NCBI GenBank assembly: GCA_009377525.1 | Contig: WHTW01000084.1 | Location: forward strand, 1-32,327 | Direction: 5' to 3' | DNA from: Rhodospirillales bacterium | Lineage (GTDB): Bacteria > Pseudomonadota > Alphaproteobacteria > Reyranellales > Reyranellaceae | DNA: 32,327 bases | Shown: positions 6,295-14,988 of the stretch, piece by piece | Layout: every line of letters begins with the position of its first letter | How positions within the stretch are numbered: position 1 is the stretch's first letter | Translations under genes and position numbers: made by a program | Notes under the pieces: generated by a model | Seen by the model: the letters and a program-made list of their open reading frames with translations, nothing else | The model's database searches: none | What the model was told of the DNA's origin: nothing

Positions 6295-7266
6295 TTACCA
6301 GCGGACGAGCGAGGCGCCCCAGGCCAGGCCGCCGCCAATGCCCTCCAGCAGCAGCAAATCCCCTTTCTTGATACGTCCATCCTTGACCGCCGTATCGAGC
6401 GCCAAGGGGATCGAGGCCGCCGAGGTGTTGGCATGCTTATCCACAGTCACCACGACCCGTTCCGGCGGCAGGCCGAGCTTGCGGCCGGTGCCGTCGATGA
6501 TGCGCTTGTTGGCCTGGTGCGGCACCAGCCAGTCGATGTCCTTGGGCTTGAGCCCGGCCTTGTCGAGGACCTCGCCCACCACGGACGCCATGTTGACCAC
6601 GGCGTGCCTAAAAACCTCCTTGCCCTCCATGCGCAGGAAGCCGGTCGACTTGGTCGAGGATGGGCCGCCGTCGACGTAGAGAATGTCATGCTGGCGGCCG
6701 TCGGAATGCAGCGCGTTGGCGAGGATCCCGCGATCGGCCGAGGTGCCCTGGCCCTGCTCGGCCTTGAGCACGATGGCGCCGGCGCCGTCGCCGAACAGCA
6801 CGCAGGTGCCGCGGTCGTTCCAGTCGAGGATGCGCGAGAAGGTCTCCGCACCGATCACCAGCGCCGTCGAGGCCATGCCACCCTTGATCAGGCTGTCGGC
6901 CACCGACACGCCGTAGACGAAGCCCGCGCACACCGCCTGGACGTCGAAAGCCGCGCCCTTGTTCATGCCCAGCGCGGCCTGCACGCGGGTCGCAGTGGCG
7001 GGAAAGGTCTCGTCGGGCGTTGCTGTCGCCAGCACGATCAGGTCGAGGTCGGAGGCCTTCGTGCCGGCATGATCGAGCGCGCGCTCCGACGCCTTGATGG
7101 CGAGATGCGAGGTGAACTCGCCGTCGGCGGCGATATGGCGCTGCTTGATGCCGGTACGCTGCTGGATCCACTCGTCGGATGTATCGACTTTCTTGGCCAG
7201 TTCGTCGTTGGTGACGACCCTTTCCGGCAGGTAGGCGCCGCACCCTTTTACGACGGACCGTATCAC
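6295..7266 (-). CDS. fabH: Beta-ketoacyl-ACP synthase III
   Basis: 323 residues. Condenses acetyl-CoA with malonyl-ACP to start type II fatty acid synthesis. The catalytic triad is visible: C113 in 'DVQAVCAGFVYG', H250 in 'VPHQANKRI', N280 in 'KHANTSAAS', with the C-terminal 'GIGGGLAWGASLVRW'. Start GTG at 7266, which overlaps the plsX stop as GTGA; the strong site GGAGGAGG sits in the plsX end. An in-frame extension upstream lies entirely within plsX and lacks FabH similarity. Translation is coupled to plsX, so phospholipid and fatty acid initiation are co-regulated. A perfect hairpin follows the stop. Confidence 0.97.
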   Translation of the reverse strand: MIRSVVKGCGAYLPERVVTNDELAKKVDTSDEWIQQRTGIKQRHIAADGEFTSHLAIKASERALDHAGTKASDLDLIVLATATPDETFPATATRVQAALGMNKGAAFDVQAVCAGFVYGVSVADSLIKGGMASTALVIGAETFSRILDWNDRGTCVLFGDGAGAIVLKAEQGQGTSADRGILANALHSDGRQHDILYVDGGPSSTKSTGFLRMEGKEVFRHAVVNMASVVGEVLDKAGLKPKDIDWLVPHQANKRIIDGTGRKLGLPPERVVVTVDKHANTSAASIPLALDTAVKDGRIKKGDLLLLEGIGGGLAWGASLVRW

Positions 7267-8342
7267 TCGCCTCCTCCGCTTGCCTGCAGCGCCGGCATCG
7301 TCGGCGCCTCGGCGGTCGAGATCACCTGGCGCAGCTTGCCCAGGCCTTCGACGAGCCTGTTCTTGTATTCGTAGCGAACCAGATCGACCGCCACGCCGAT
7401 GGCGTAGGCGAAGCCCAGCGCGTCGGTGCCGCCGTGGCTCTTCACGCACACCCCGTCCAGCCCCAGGAACACGCCGCCATTGTAGCGGCGCGGATCGACC
7501 CGCTTGCGCAGCTTGACCCAGGCGCCTGAGGCGAACAGGTAGCCGATCTGGGCGAAGGTCGAGGTCCGGAAGGCGTCACGCACGAACTGGGTATAGAGCT
7601 TGGCCGTGCCCTCGATCGCCTTCAGCGCGATGTTTCCCGTGAAACCATCGGCCACGACGACGTCGATGTTGCCGGTCCCGATGTCGTTGCCCTCGACGAA
7701 GCCATGGAAATCGACCGGTGCGCCTTCATGGCGCAGCCACCCCGCCGCCTGGCGCAGCTCCTCGTGGCCCTTGAGCTCCTCCGACCCGACATTCAGCAGC
7801 CCGACCTTGGGCCGGTCGAGGCCGAGCAGGACCTGGGCAAAGACGCTGCCCATGACGGCGAACTCGGCGAGGTTCTCGGCATCGCATTCGAGGTTGGCGC
7901 CGAGATCGAGCATCACCGTCTCGCCACGCGCCGTCGGCAGGAACGAGGCGAGCGCGGGCCGATGGGCGCCTTCGACCATGCGCATGGCAAACATCGAGAT
8001 CGCCAGCAGCGCGCCGGTGTTGCCGGCCGACACCACGGTGTCGGCGCGGCCTTGCGCCGCCGCATCGACGGCCAGCCACATGCTCGACTTGCGGCGCCGG
8101 CGCAGCGCGAAGGAAGGCTTGTCCTCAGCCAGCACGGTGTCCTCCGCCGGCACGATCTCGAGCGCCTTGGCGAGGCCCTTGCGCTTGTCGACCAGCGGCT
8201 TCATGCGGGCCGGATCGCCGAACAGCAGGAACGACGTGCCGGGATAGCGCTCGCGCGCGATGTCGGCACCGTTCACGACGACCTCGGGGGCGTGATCGCC
8301 GCCCATGCCGTCGAGCGCTAGAACGATCTTGTCCGCGCTCAC
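7263..8342 (-). CDS. plsX: Phosphate acyltransferase PlsX
   Basis: 359 residues from GTG 8342 (GTG AGC GCG), with GGAG upstream. Converts acyl-ACP to acyl-phosphate for PlsY in phosphatidic acid synthesis; peripheral membrane enzyme. Family marks: 'LALDGMGGDHAPEVVVNGA' at the start, 'VSAGNTGALLAISMF', 'LDLGANLECDAENLAEFAVM', 'GNDIGTGNIDVVVADGFTGN' and 'VDPRRYNGGVFLGLDGVCVK'. It sits between rpmF and fabH in the widely conserved yceD-rpmF-plsX-fabH cluster. The stop overlaps the fabH start. Confidence 0.97.
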   Translation of the reverse strand: MSADKIVLALDGMGGDHAPEVVVNGADIARERYPGTSFLLFGDPARMKPLVDKRKGLAKALEIVPAEDTVLAEDKPSFALRRRRKSSMWLAVDAAAQGRADTVVSAGNTGALLAISMFAMRMVEGAHRPALASFLPTARGETVMLDLGANLECDAENLAEFAVMGSVFAQVLLGLDRPKVGLLNVGSEELKGHEELRQAAGWLRHEGAPVDFHGFVEGNDIGTGNIDVVVADGFTGNIALKAIEGTAKLYTQFVRDAFRTSTFAQIGYLFASGAWVKLRKRVDPRRYNGGVFLGLDGVCVKSHGGTDALGFAYAIGVAVDLVRYEYKNRLVEGLGKLRQVISTAEAPTMPALQASGGGE

Positions 8343-8394
8343 CGCAATGCTCCGCTTGTCGGGTGCCAGCCCATCGCCGGCAGCGTGCTGCAGC

Positions 8395-8589
8395 CTACTT
8401 CTCGGCCGATGCGCTGTCCGCCAGGACCGGCATGTCCTCGCGATAATAGCCGCAGTGCGAGCACACCGTGTGCGGGCGCTTCAGCTCGCCACAGTTCTTG
8501 CACTCGATGTAGGCCATCGACGGCAGGGCGTGATGGGCCCGGCGCATGTTGCGGCGAGACTTCGAAACCTTCTTCTTGGGAACGGCCAT
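8395..8589 (-). CDS. rpmF: 50S ribosomal protein L32
   Basis: 64 residues from ATG 8589 (MAVPKKKVSKSRRNMRRAHH), with GTGGAG upstream; an upstream in-frame start four codons earlier is less likely since the family begins MAVPKK. The zinc ribbon is intact with C30, C33, C43 and C46 (CKNCG and CSHCG). Structural protein of the large subunit near the peptidyl transferase exit. Conserved position between yceD and plsX. Confidence 0.96.
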   Translation of the reverse strand: MAVPKKKVSKSRRNMRRAHHALPSMAYIECKNCGELKRPHTVCSHCGYYREDMPVLADSASAEK

Positions 8590-8699
8590 GACGATCTCCA
8601 CGACGGGCGGCCACCGGCCTGCCCCAAAAAACTACGGCCGCACTCTATCGGCGCGGCAGGCGGCTCTCTCTAGCCAAAACGTCTCGCCGCCGCAACAAT

Positions 8700-9284
8700 T
8701 TAGCGGCCGCGGCGCGGCTTGTCTCTCAGCGCAGCCAACTCGGCAAAAGGATGCCGGCGCTGCTCGGGCTGGCCTTTTCGCCCGCCGTGGCGGGGCTTTG
8801 GCAGCACGTCTTCCAGCTTGGCACCGGGCCGCCGCGGATAGGGATCGGCCGCCAGGGAAAGCTGCTCGGCGACGATTTCGCCCACATCGAGCATATTCCC
8901 TGTGAGCGGCTCGGGGGCATCGGCCTGGGAGTTCAGCACCGCCTCCCCGCTTTCCGGGTCGCGGTCGTCGGCCATATCGGCCTTGAAGACGATGCGGAAC
9001 GTGTCGTCGAGATCCTGCGTCACCGGGTCGAGCGTAAGCACACAGGCCTGCACGATCCGCCCACGCAGGCGGCCTTCGACCACGATCTGGCCGCCGACAC
9101 GACGATCCACGGTCACCCGGGCGGAAAAGGCCGGCAGGCTCAGGAAGCCGAAACGCTTGGCCAGGGCGGCGCGCTCGCCGTCGCTGGGAGCGATCTCGAG
9201 TGCGGCTCCAGCCGGCCCCATACGATCGAGGTCGATGAGACGTTCAATCTCTGATTTATTCTTATTTTCAGTAGTTTGAGGCAT
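8700..9284 (-). CDS. yceD: YceD / DUF177 family protein
   Basis: 194 residues from ATG 9284. DUF177 proteins lie upstream of rpmF in most Proteobacteria and are linked to 23S rRNA metabolism and ribosome assembly. Visible: 'VVEGRLRGRIVQACVLTLDP' (the family's 'V..C..tLep' region), 'GNMLDVGEIVAEQLSLAADP' with 'YPRRPGAKLEDVLP', and a basic tail 'ALRDKPRRGR'. Starts 9 nt after the chaperone gene, hence same transcript. The spacing to rpmF is about 110 nt. Confidence 0.9.
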   Translation of the reverse strand: MPQTTENKNKSEIERLIDLDRMGPAGAALEIAPSDGERAALAKRFGFLSLPAFSARVTVDRRVGGQIVVEGRLRGRIVQACVLTLDPVTQDLDDTFRIVFKADMADDRDPESGEAVLNSQADAPEPLTGNMLDVGEIVAEQLSLAADPYPRRPGAKLEDVLPKPRHGGRKGQPEQRRHPFAELAALRDKPRRGR

Positions 9285-9293
9285 TTTTTTAAT

Positions 9294-9785
9294 CTACTTC
9301 GTTAGCTCCAGTCGGGGCGTTGCGGCCAACCGCGCCGCATAGTCGCGGATATGGGCCTCCAGACGCTCGACCTCGGCGGCGTCGGGCGACCTACCGCCGT
9401 AGGCGTTGCGGCGCAAGACGTCGTTGAGGGGCGCCGGGCCGCCGGCCAGGGCCTCCCGATAGGCCAGGGCCCGGCCATGCAGCCCCTCGGCCATGATCTT
9501 GATGCGCCGGCCCACGCCCAGGTCCTGCACGCCGATCTCGCGCAGGGTGAGGTCGAGGTGGCGGAACATGGCGTCGAAGAAGGCCTGCGCAAGCTCCTCG
9601 CCGTCCGGCTCGCGCCGCAGGCGGTCGATCATCAGGGCGGCGTGGAGCGCCAAGGCATCGAAGCGGCCGTCGAGCGTGTCGGGAATGCCGCAGGCCTCGA
9701 ACAGCGACGGCAGCCGCGCCTGCTCGGCCGTGCGCGCGTAGAGGGCGGCGGCAAACGCCTCATGGGGGTTCTTTCGCTTGAACAC
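9294..9785 (-). CDS. Ubiquinol-cytochrome c chaperone family protein (Cbp3/UQCC1-like)
   Basis: 163 residues from GTG 9785 (MFKRKNPHEAFAAALYARTA), with CGGGAG eight bases upstream. The open frame continues further upstream through the bamE promoter region but has no family similarity there. The family assists assembly of cytochrome b in complex III. Characteristic stretches are 'RLPSLFEACGIPDTLDGRFD', 'QAFFDAMFRHLDLTLREIGV' and 'DLGVGRRIKIMAEGLHGRA'. In alphaproteobacteria it is regularly paired with yceD, as here. Divergent from bamE. Confidence 0.9.
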   Translation of the reverse strand: MFKRKNPHEAFAAALYARTAEQARLPSLFEACGIPDTLDGRFDALALHAALMIDRLRREPDGEELAQAFFDAMFRHLDLTLREIGVQDLGVGRRIKIMAEGLHGRALAYREALAGGPAPLNDVLRRNAYGGRSPDAAEVERLEAHIRDYAARLAATPRLELTK

Positions 9786-9806
9786 GACTTGCTCCCGTAC
9801 CGTCGG

Positions 9807-9835
9807 TTGACCCGGCGCGGCCATCGCGACATATC
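9807..9835 (+). promoter_or_regulatory. Candidate sigma-70-type promoter of bamE
   Basis: TTGACC (9807-9812), a 17-nt spacer and CATATC (9830-9835), 38 nt before the bamE ATG. Only 88 nt separate the divergent starts, so the minus-strand chaperone gene must share this region. Confidence 0.45.
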
Positions 9836-9873
9836 TTGCAGCTCCTCTTTCCGACGAACCCAAGAAGCCGTCC

Positions 9874-10344
9874 ATGCGTCGCACCGTCCCGCTTGTCCTC
9901 GCCGCCGCCCTGCTGTCGGCCGCCTGTGAACCATTCGGCGACATCAGAGGCTTCGCACCGGCGCCGGGCACCGTCGACAAGCTCGAGGTCGGCAGCCAGA
10001 GCCGCGAGGACGTCGTGCGCCTGGTCGGCTCGCCGTCGGCCGTGGCGACCTTCAATCCCAACGTCTGGTACTACATCACCGAGAAGCAGGAGAACTGGGG
10101 CCCGTCGCGGCCGTGGATCTCCGAGCAGAATGTGATCCAGATCGGCTTCAACGAGCAGGGCCGCGTCGCCAACATCAAGTACTACGATCTCAAGGACGCG
10201 CAGAACATCACCATGGTCTCGCGCATCACGCCGACCTCGGGCAAGGAGCTGACGGTGCTGGAGCAGCTCCTGGGCAACGTCGGCAAGTTCAGCGGGCCGC
10301 GGCAGAGCAGCAACCCGGGTGCGCCCACCGGCGGCGGTCCCTGA
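9874..10344 (+). CDS. bamE: Outer membrane protein assembly factor BamE (SmpA/OmlA family)
   Basis: 156 residues. Lipoprotein signal peptide with lipobox 'LLSAAC' (C18 lipidated), then the SmpA/OmlA fold: 'LEVGSQSREDVVRLVGSPSA', 'NVWYYITEKQE' and 'VIQIGFNEQGRVANIKYYDL'. A component of the BAM complex that inserts beta-barrel proteins into the outer membrane, acting on its periplasmic face. The tail is Gly/Pro-rich and likely disordered. The only housekeeping gene on plus in this block, closed by a terminator 22 nt after its stop. Confidence 0.94.
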   Translation: MRRTVPLVLAAALLSAACEPFGDIRGFAPAPGTVDKLEVGSQSREDVVRLVGSPSAVATFNPNVWYYITEKQENWGPSRPWISEQNVIQIGFNEQGRVANIKYYDLKDAQNITMVSRITPTSGKELTVLEQLLGNVGKFSGPRQSSNPGAPTGGGP

Positions 10345-10365
10345 TCCCGTCGGCGAGACAAAAGA

Positions 10366-10398
10366 AAAAGCCCCGGTCCTGCGACCGGGGCTTTCTCG
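10366..10398. terminator. Bidirectional intrinsic terminator between bamE and hppA
   Basis: AAAGCCCCGGTC (10367-10378) pairs perfectly with GACCGGGGCTTT (10383-10394) around CTGC, with TTTCTCGTT after it on plus and an A-rich stretch (aaaagaaaaag) before it that gives CTTTTTCTTTT on minus. It serves both convergent genes. Confidence 0.9.
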
Positions 10399-10416
10399 TT
10401 GGGGCCTATTGTCGGC

Positions 10417-12522
10417 TCAGTGCGCGAGCACGGCGAGCAGCAGCAGGGCCACGATGTTGGTGATCTTGATCATCGGGTTGACAGCGGGGCCCGCCGTGTC
10501 CTTGTACGGATCGCCGACGGTGTCGCCGGTGACGGCGGCCTTGTGGGCCTCAGAGCCCTTGCCGCCGAAATGGCCCTCTTCAATGTACTTCTTGGCATTG
10601 TCCCAGGCACCGCCGCCCGCCGTCATCGAGATGGCGACGAAGATGCCGGTGACGATCACGCCGAGCAGCATGGCGCCGACCGCGGCGAAGGCGTCGGCCT
10701 TGCCGGCGATCGCCGAGATCACGAAGTACAACACGATCGGCGACAGCACCGGCAGCAGCGACGGGATCATCATCTCCTTGATCGCGGCCTTGGTGAGCAT
10801 GTCGACGGCGCGGCCGTAGTCCGGCCGGTCAGTGCCCTGCATGATGCCGGGCTTTTCCTTGAACTGGCGGCGAACCTCCTCGACCACCGACTGCGCGGCG
10901 CGGCCGACCGCCAGCATCGACATGCCGCCGAACAGGTACGGCAGGCCGCCGCCGATCAGCAGGCCGACCACGACGTAGGGGTTCTGCAGCGAGAAGCTCA
11001 CCGCCGTCACGCCGAGCTTGCCCTGGGCGATGAAGTAGTCGAGGTCCGAGGTGTAGGCCGCGAACAGCACCAGCGCACCCAAGCCCGCCGAAGCGATGGC
11101 GTAGCCCTTGGTGACGGCCTTGGTGGTGTTGCCGACGGCGTCGAGCGCGTCGGTGTTCTTGCGCACTTCCTTCGGCAGCCCCGCCATCTCGGCGATGCCG
11201 CCGGCATTGTCGGTGACCGGGCCATAGGCATCGAGCGCCACGATCATGCCGGCCAGCGCCAGCATGGCGGTGGTGGCGATGGCGATGCCGAACAGGCCGG
11301 CCAGCACGTAGCAGATCACGATGCCGGCGCAGATCAGCAGCGCCGGCAGCGCCGTGGCCTCCATCGACATCGCCAGGCCGGCGATGACGTTGGTGCCGTG
11401 GCCGGTGACCGAGGCCTGCGCCACCGCCTTGACGGGGCGGTAGTCGGTGCCTGTGTAGTACTCGGTGATCCACACGATCAGGCCGGTGATGGCGAAACCG
11501 ACCAGCGAGCACCAGAACAGCGTCATGCCGGTGAACTCGCGGTCGCCGACCTTGAGCACGGTGGCATTGCCGATCACCCAGTCGGTGACGAACCAGATGG
11601 CCGGAATCGACAGCACGGCGGCGGCGATCACGCCCTTGTACATCGCCCACATGATGCCGCCGTCGGAGCCCAGGCGGACGAAGTAGGTGCCGATGATCGA
11701 GGTGATGATGCAGGCGCCGCCGATGGCCAGCGGATAGACCATCAGCTTGTAGACCAGCGCGGGATCGGCCGCGAAGAAGATCGAGGCCAGGACCATGGTG
11801 GCAACGATGGTCACCGCATAGGTCTCGAACAGGTCGGCCGCCATGCCGGCGCAGTCGCCGACATTGTCGCCGACGTTGTCGGCGATGGTGGCCGGATTGC
11901 GAGGGTCATCCTCGGGGATGCCGGCTTCGACCTTGCCGACCATGTCGCCGCCGACGTCCGCACCCTTGGTGAAGATGCCGCCGCCGAGACGGGCGAAGAT
12001 CGAGATCAGCGAGGCGCCGAAGCCCAGCGACACCAGCGCATCGATCATCTCGCGGCTACCGGGGGCGACGCCCGTCTTCATGAGGACGGCGAAGTAGCCG
12101 ACGACGCCCAGCAAGGCGAGGCCGGCGACCAGCATGCCGGTGACCGCGCCGGCCTTGAAGGCGAGGTCGAGGCCCTGCCCCAGGCTCTTCTGCGCCGCCA
12201 CGGCGGTGCGCAGGTTGGCGCGCACCGACACGTTCATGCCGATGAAGCCGGTCGCGCCCGACAGCACCGCGCCGATCAGGAAGCCGACGGCGGCATGCCT
12301 GCCGAGCAGAATGGCGAGGATCACCAGCACGACGACGCCGACGATGGCGATGGTCGTGTACTGGCGGCGCAGATAGGCGCTGGCGCCCTCCTGGATCGCC
12401 TGCGCGATCTCTTGCATGCGCGCAGTGCCGGAGTCGGCGGCCATGACCCGCGATGCGGTCACCACGCCGTAGAGCACGGCGATGATTCCGCAGGCGACGA
12501 CGGCCCAGAGAACGGTAGACAT
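10417..12522 (-). CDS. hppA: Membrane-bound proton-pumping pyrophosphatase, K+-independent type
   Basis: 701 residues with about 16 membrane helices. Hydrolyses PPi and pumps H+ across the cytoplasmic or acidocalcisome membrane. The catalytic loops are intact: 'GADVGGDMVGKVEAGIPEDD' (188-206), 'ATIADNVGDNVGDCAGMAAD' (211-230) and 'DAYGPVTDNAGGIAEMAGLP' (431-450). The motif GNTTKA places a lysine at 468, the position that marks K+-independent enzymes; K+-dependent ones carry alanine. Ends at a shared terminator. Its 155-bp upstream region must hold its promoter since the MFS gene stops there. Confidence 0.96.
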   Translation of the reverse strand: MSTVLWAVVACGIIAVLYGVVTASRVMAADSGTARMQEIAQAIQEGASAYLRRQYTTIAIVGVVVLVILAILLGRHAAVGFLIGAVLSGATGFIGMNVSVRANLRTAVAAQKSLGQGLDLAFKAGAVTGMLVAGLALLGVVGYFAVLMKTGVAPGSREMIDALVSLGFGASLISIFARLGGGIFTKGADVGGDMVGKVEAGIPEDDPRNPATIADNVGDNVGDCAGMAADLFETYAVTIVATMVLASIFFAADPALVYKLMVYPLAIGGACIITSIIGTYFVRLGSDGGIMWAMYKGVIAAAVLSIPAIWFVTDWVIGNATVLKVGDREFTGMTLFWCSLVGFAITGLIVWITEYYTGTDYRPVKAVAQASVTGHGTNVIAGLAMSMEATALPALLICAGIVICYVLAGLFGIAIATTAMLALAGMIVALDAYGPVTDNAGGIAEMAGLPKEVRKNTDALDAVGNTTKAVTKGYAIASAGLGALVLFAAYTSDLDYFIAQGKLGVTAVSFSLQNPYVVVGLLIGGGLPYLFGGMSMLAVGRAAQSVVEEVRRQFKEKPGIMQGTDRPDYGRAVDMLTKAAIKEMMIPSLLPVLSPIVLYFVISAIAGKADAFAAVGAMLLGVIVTGIFVAISMTAGGGAWDNAKKYIEEGHFGGKGSEAHKAAVTGDTVGDPYKDTAGPAVNPMIKITNIVALLLLAVLAH

Positions 12523-12677
12523 TGTTGGCTAACCTATTGTTTTTGACGGCATTTCCAGCCTTGCGCGTGCCGAAGTGTCAGGATCTCCCCCAGCGCGAGG
12601 CGGGCGGAAAATGGCAGAACGCCACAATCTGCGCAACCCGTAGCAGGGAAAAGCTATGTTGCCTCAAGGGCTTGGCT

Positions 12678-13910
12678 TCAGACGCGCGCGGGATGTCGCA
12701 AGCGGAAGACGCCGATGACCAGGAAGGCGATCAGCACCAGCGCCAGGGCGAAGTAGTTGAGGACCGCCCAGCCCTCCACTTCCAGCACGACGCTGGCCAT
12801 CAGGCTCGCCGTCGCCGTCGTGCCGAACACCATGAAGTCGTTGAAGGCCTGCGCCTTGCCGCGTTCGGGCGCCCGGTAGGTCGTGGTGAGCAGCGTCGTG
12901 GCGCCGACGAACATGAAATTCCAGCCCACGCCGTTCAGGCCGAGGGCGATGCGGAAGTGCCATTCGGTGACGCCGGTCAGGGCGACGATGACGCCCAGCA
13001 CCAGCAGCGCGATGCCGGCAATCATCATGTTGAACACGCCGAAGCGGGCGATCAGGTTGCCGGTGAAGAAGGCCGGCACGAACATGCCCATGACATGGAC
13101 GAAGATGGTGACCGGCGCCTCTGTGGCCTTGAGGCCGCACATCACGATGGCAAGCGGCGAGGCCGCCATCACGAACGACATCACGCCGAAGGCGATCATC
13201 GCACCGGCGCAGGCCACCATGTAGGCCGGCTGGGTCACGATCTCGAACAGCGGACGCTGCGGGCCCGACGTGTCCTCGGCCTTCACGGGCGGGAACTCGA
13301 TGAAGCCGAGCACGGTGAACACGATGGCGTGGATGACGATGACGGCGCAGAAGCTCGCCTGGAACAGCGGCAGCCAGAGATCGGGCGTGAAGCGCGCCAG
13401 GCCGGGACCGACGATGCCGGCGATGACGCCGCCGGCTGTCACGTAGGAGATCGCCTGGGCGCGGAAGTGGCCGGGCGCCAGCTCGACCGCGGCGAAGCGA
13501 TAGAGCTGCATGTTGGCCACGGCATAGCCGAGGCACAGGCCGCCCACGCACATCACCAGGAAGCTGCCGATGCCGAGCCCGATCGCCGCGCAGGCGGCGC
13601 CGACCATGCCCATCAGCGAACCGGTGCGGAAGCCGAACTTGCGGCCGCGGCGCATCATCAGCAGCGAGGCCGGGAACACCGACAGCATGACGCCGAGATG
13701 CTGCATGGTGACGGGCAGGTTGGCCCACATGCGCATGTCGGGAGAGACGATGGTCAGCACCGCGAGCGCCGAGGAGGCGAACATCAGCGTGTTGCTGCTC
13801 TGCGTCAGTGCCTGGCACGTCGCGAGGAGCCCGATGTTGCGCAGCGAACGGGGCGGCATGGCGCCGCCCGAAACCGGCTTCGTTTCCTCGATCTTTATCG
13901 ATCCATCCAT
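12678..13910 (-). CDS. Major facilitator superfamily transporter
   Basis: 410 residues with about 12 hydrophobic helices. MFS-like loop 2-3 'RRGRKFGFRTGSLMGMVGAA' near residues 87-106 and the matching second-half 'NLIARFGVFNMMIAGIALLV'. The sequence 'ERGKAQAFNDFMVFGTTATA' between helices 10 and 11 is typical of a subgroup of uncharacterised bacterial MFS proteins. Substrate unknown. The start 'MDGSIKIEETKPVSGGAMPP' gives a hydrophilic N-terminal tail; the second Met (residue 18) is another candidate. About 110 nt downstream of thiL on the same strand. The functional link to thiL is not evident. Confidence 0.9.
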   Translation of the reverse strand: MDGSIKIEETKPVSGGAMPPRSLRNIGLLATCQALTQSSNTLMFASSALAVLTIVSPDMRMWANLPVTMQHLGVMLSVFPASLLMMRRGRKFGFRTGSLMGMVGAACAAIGLGIGSFLVMCVGGLCLGYAVANMQLYRFAAVELAPGHFRAQAISYVTAGGVIAGIVGPGLARFTPDLWLPLFQASFCAVIVIHAIVFTVLGFIEFPPVKAEDTSGPQRPLFEIVTQPAYMVACAGAMIAFGVMSFVMAASPLAIVMCGLKATEAPVTIFVHVMGMFVPAFFTGNLIARFGVFNMMIAGIALLVLGVIVALTGVTEWHFRIALGLNGVGWNFMFVGATTLLTTTYRAPERGKAQAFNDFMVFGTTATASLMASVVLEVEGWAVLNYFALALVLIAFLVIGVFRLRHPARV

Positions 13911-14019
13911 TGGCCGCGCACTCTAGTCGCCCGACTCCCCCGCCCCAAGCGAATAGGCGGTCGCGCAGTGCTGCTATGACTTACGTTTGCTTATGCCCGT
14001 CGACGTTGAGGCGACGACA

Positions 14020-14985
14020 CTAGAAGTGAACGTAGCCTTGGCGCGGCGCGCGGACCGGTCGGCCGGCAACCGTCAGCTCGACGCCCTTGCCTCGCCCAAA
14101 GGCGCCGATCGCCGTCACCTTGACCTTTGCCGACCGCGCCGCGTCGATCAGCGTCGCTTCCTTGCACGGCGATACGGCGATCACGAGTTCGTAGTCGTCA
14201 CCGCCGCCCAGCACGTTGGCCCACAACGCGGGCTCGGCCGCGATCACCCGCCGGGCGGCGGCAGACAGCGGCACCCGCTCGCGCTCGATGCGAACGCCAA
14301 GCCGCGACGCCTCGGCGATGTGTCCTGCATCGGCCAGCAATCCGTCGGAGACATCGGCGACGGCGTTCGCGATGCCGACCAGCCGCGGCCCCAGAAGCGA
14401 GCGCGGTTGCGGGAGGCGATAACGTCTCTCGAGCGCCGCCGACGTGATCCGGCCACGCGCGGCGAGCAGGCCGAGCGCGCCATCGCCGATCGTGCCGGTG
14501 ACGAAGAGCCGGTCGCCTACCCGCGCGCCGGCGCGCGTCAGGCCGCGCCCGTGCGGCACGCGGCCGAACGCGGTGACGGTGACGGTGAGCGGGCCCGGCG
14601 TGGTCACTGTGTCGCCGCCGCTCAGCACGATGCCGTAGCGGCGCTGATCCGCGGCAAGACCGCGCGCGAATCCCGCGATCCAGCGCTCGCTCCACGCCTT
14701 CGGCAGCGACAGCGAGAGCTGGTAGGTGAAAGGCTCGCCGCCGCCCGCCGCGAGATCGGACAGGCAGACGCGCAGCGCCTTGGCCGCCACCAGCTCGGGC
14801 TTCTCATCGGCGAGGAAATGCACGCCCGCGACCACCGTGTCGGTCTTGACGACGAGGTCGCGGCGCGGATCGGACGGCAGGAAGGCATTGTCGCTCAAAA
14901 GCCCGCCCGCGCCGGGAAAGCCTTTGGCCAGCGGCGCGAAGTAGCGGGCGATGAGCTCGAACTCGCCGATGCGCCGGCGGCGCAT
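14020..14985 (-). CDS. thiL: Thiamine-monophosphate kinase
   Basis: 321 residues. Phosphorylates thiamine monophosphate to thiamine diphosphate using ATP. Family marks: 'GEFELIARYFAPLAKGFPGA', 'LVVKTDTVVAGVHFLADEKP', 'LRVCLSDLAAGGG', 'LSGGDTVTTPGPLTVTVTAF' and 'VADVSDGLLADAGHIAEAS'. The conserved acidic pair (GDD or TDD in most relatives) reads S31-D32-N33, so one metal-ligand aspartate seems replaced by asparagine; 'SDLAAGGG' also replaces the usual 'SDLAAMG'. Three bases after nusB. Co-transcription with nusB and rib genes is common in alphaproteobacteria. Confidence 0.93.
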   Translation of the reverse strand: MRRRRIGEFELIARYFAPLAKGFPGAGGLLSDNAFLPSDPRRDLVVKTDTVVAGVHFLADEKPELVAAKALRVCLSDLAAGGGEPFTYQLSLSLPKAWSERWIAGFARGLAADQRRYGIVLSGGDTVTTPGPLTVTVTAFGRVPHGRGLTRAGARVGDRLFVTGTIGDGALGLLAARGRITSAALERRYRLPQPRSLLGPRLVGIANAVADVSDGLLADAGHIAEASRLGVRIERERVPLSAAARRVIAAEPALWANVLGGGDDYELVIAVSPCKEATLIDAARSAKVKVTAIGAFGRGKGVELTVAGRPVRAPRQGYVHF

Positions 14986-14988
14986 GCG

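Noticed and set aside
7267..7449. N-terminal extension of FabH
   Set aside because: These 61 codons are an out-of-frame reading of plsX; the GTGA overlap and strong ribosome site fix the start at 7266.
10399..12546. A 715-codon open frame antisense to hppA on plus
   Set aside because: The minus frame is a full pyrophosphatase with all motifs; the antisense product is a low-complexity Asp/His/Arg-rich shadow of GC-rich coding DNA. The same holds for the long plus-strand frames over the liv, rib and glyA genes.
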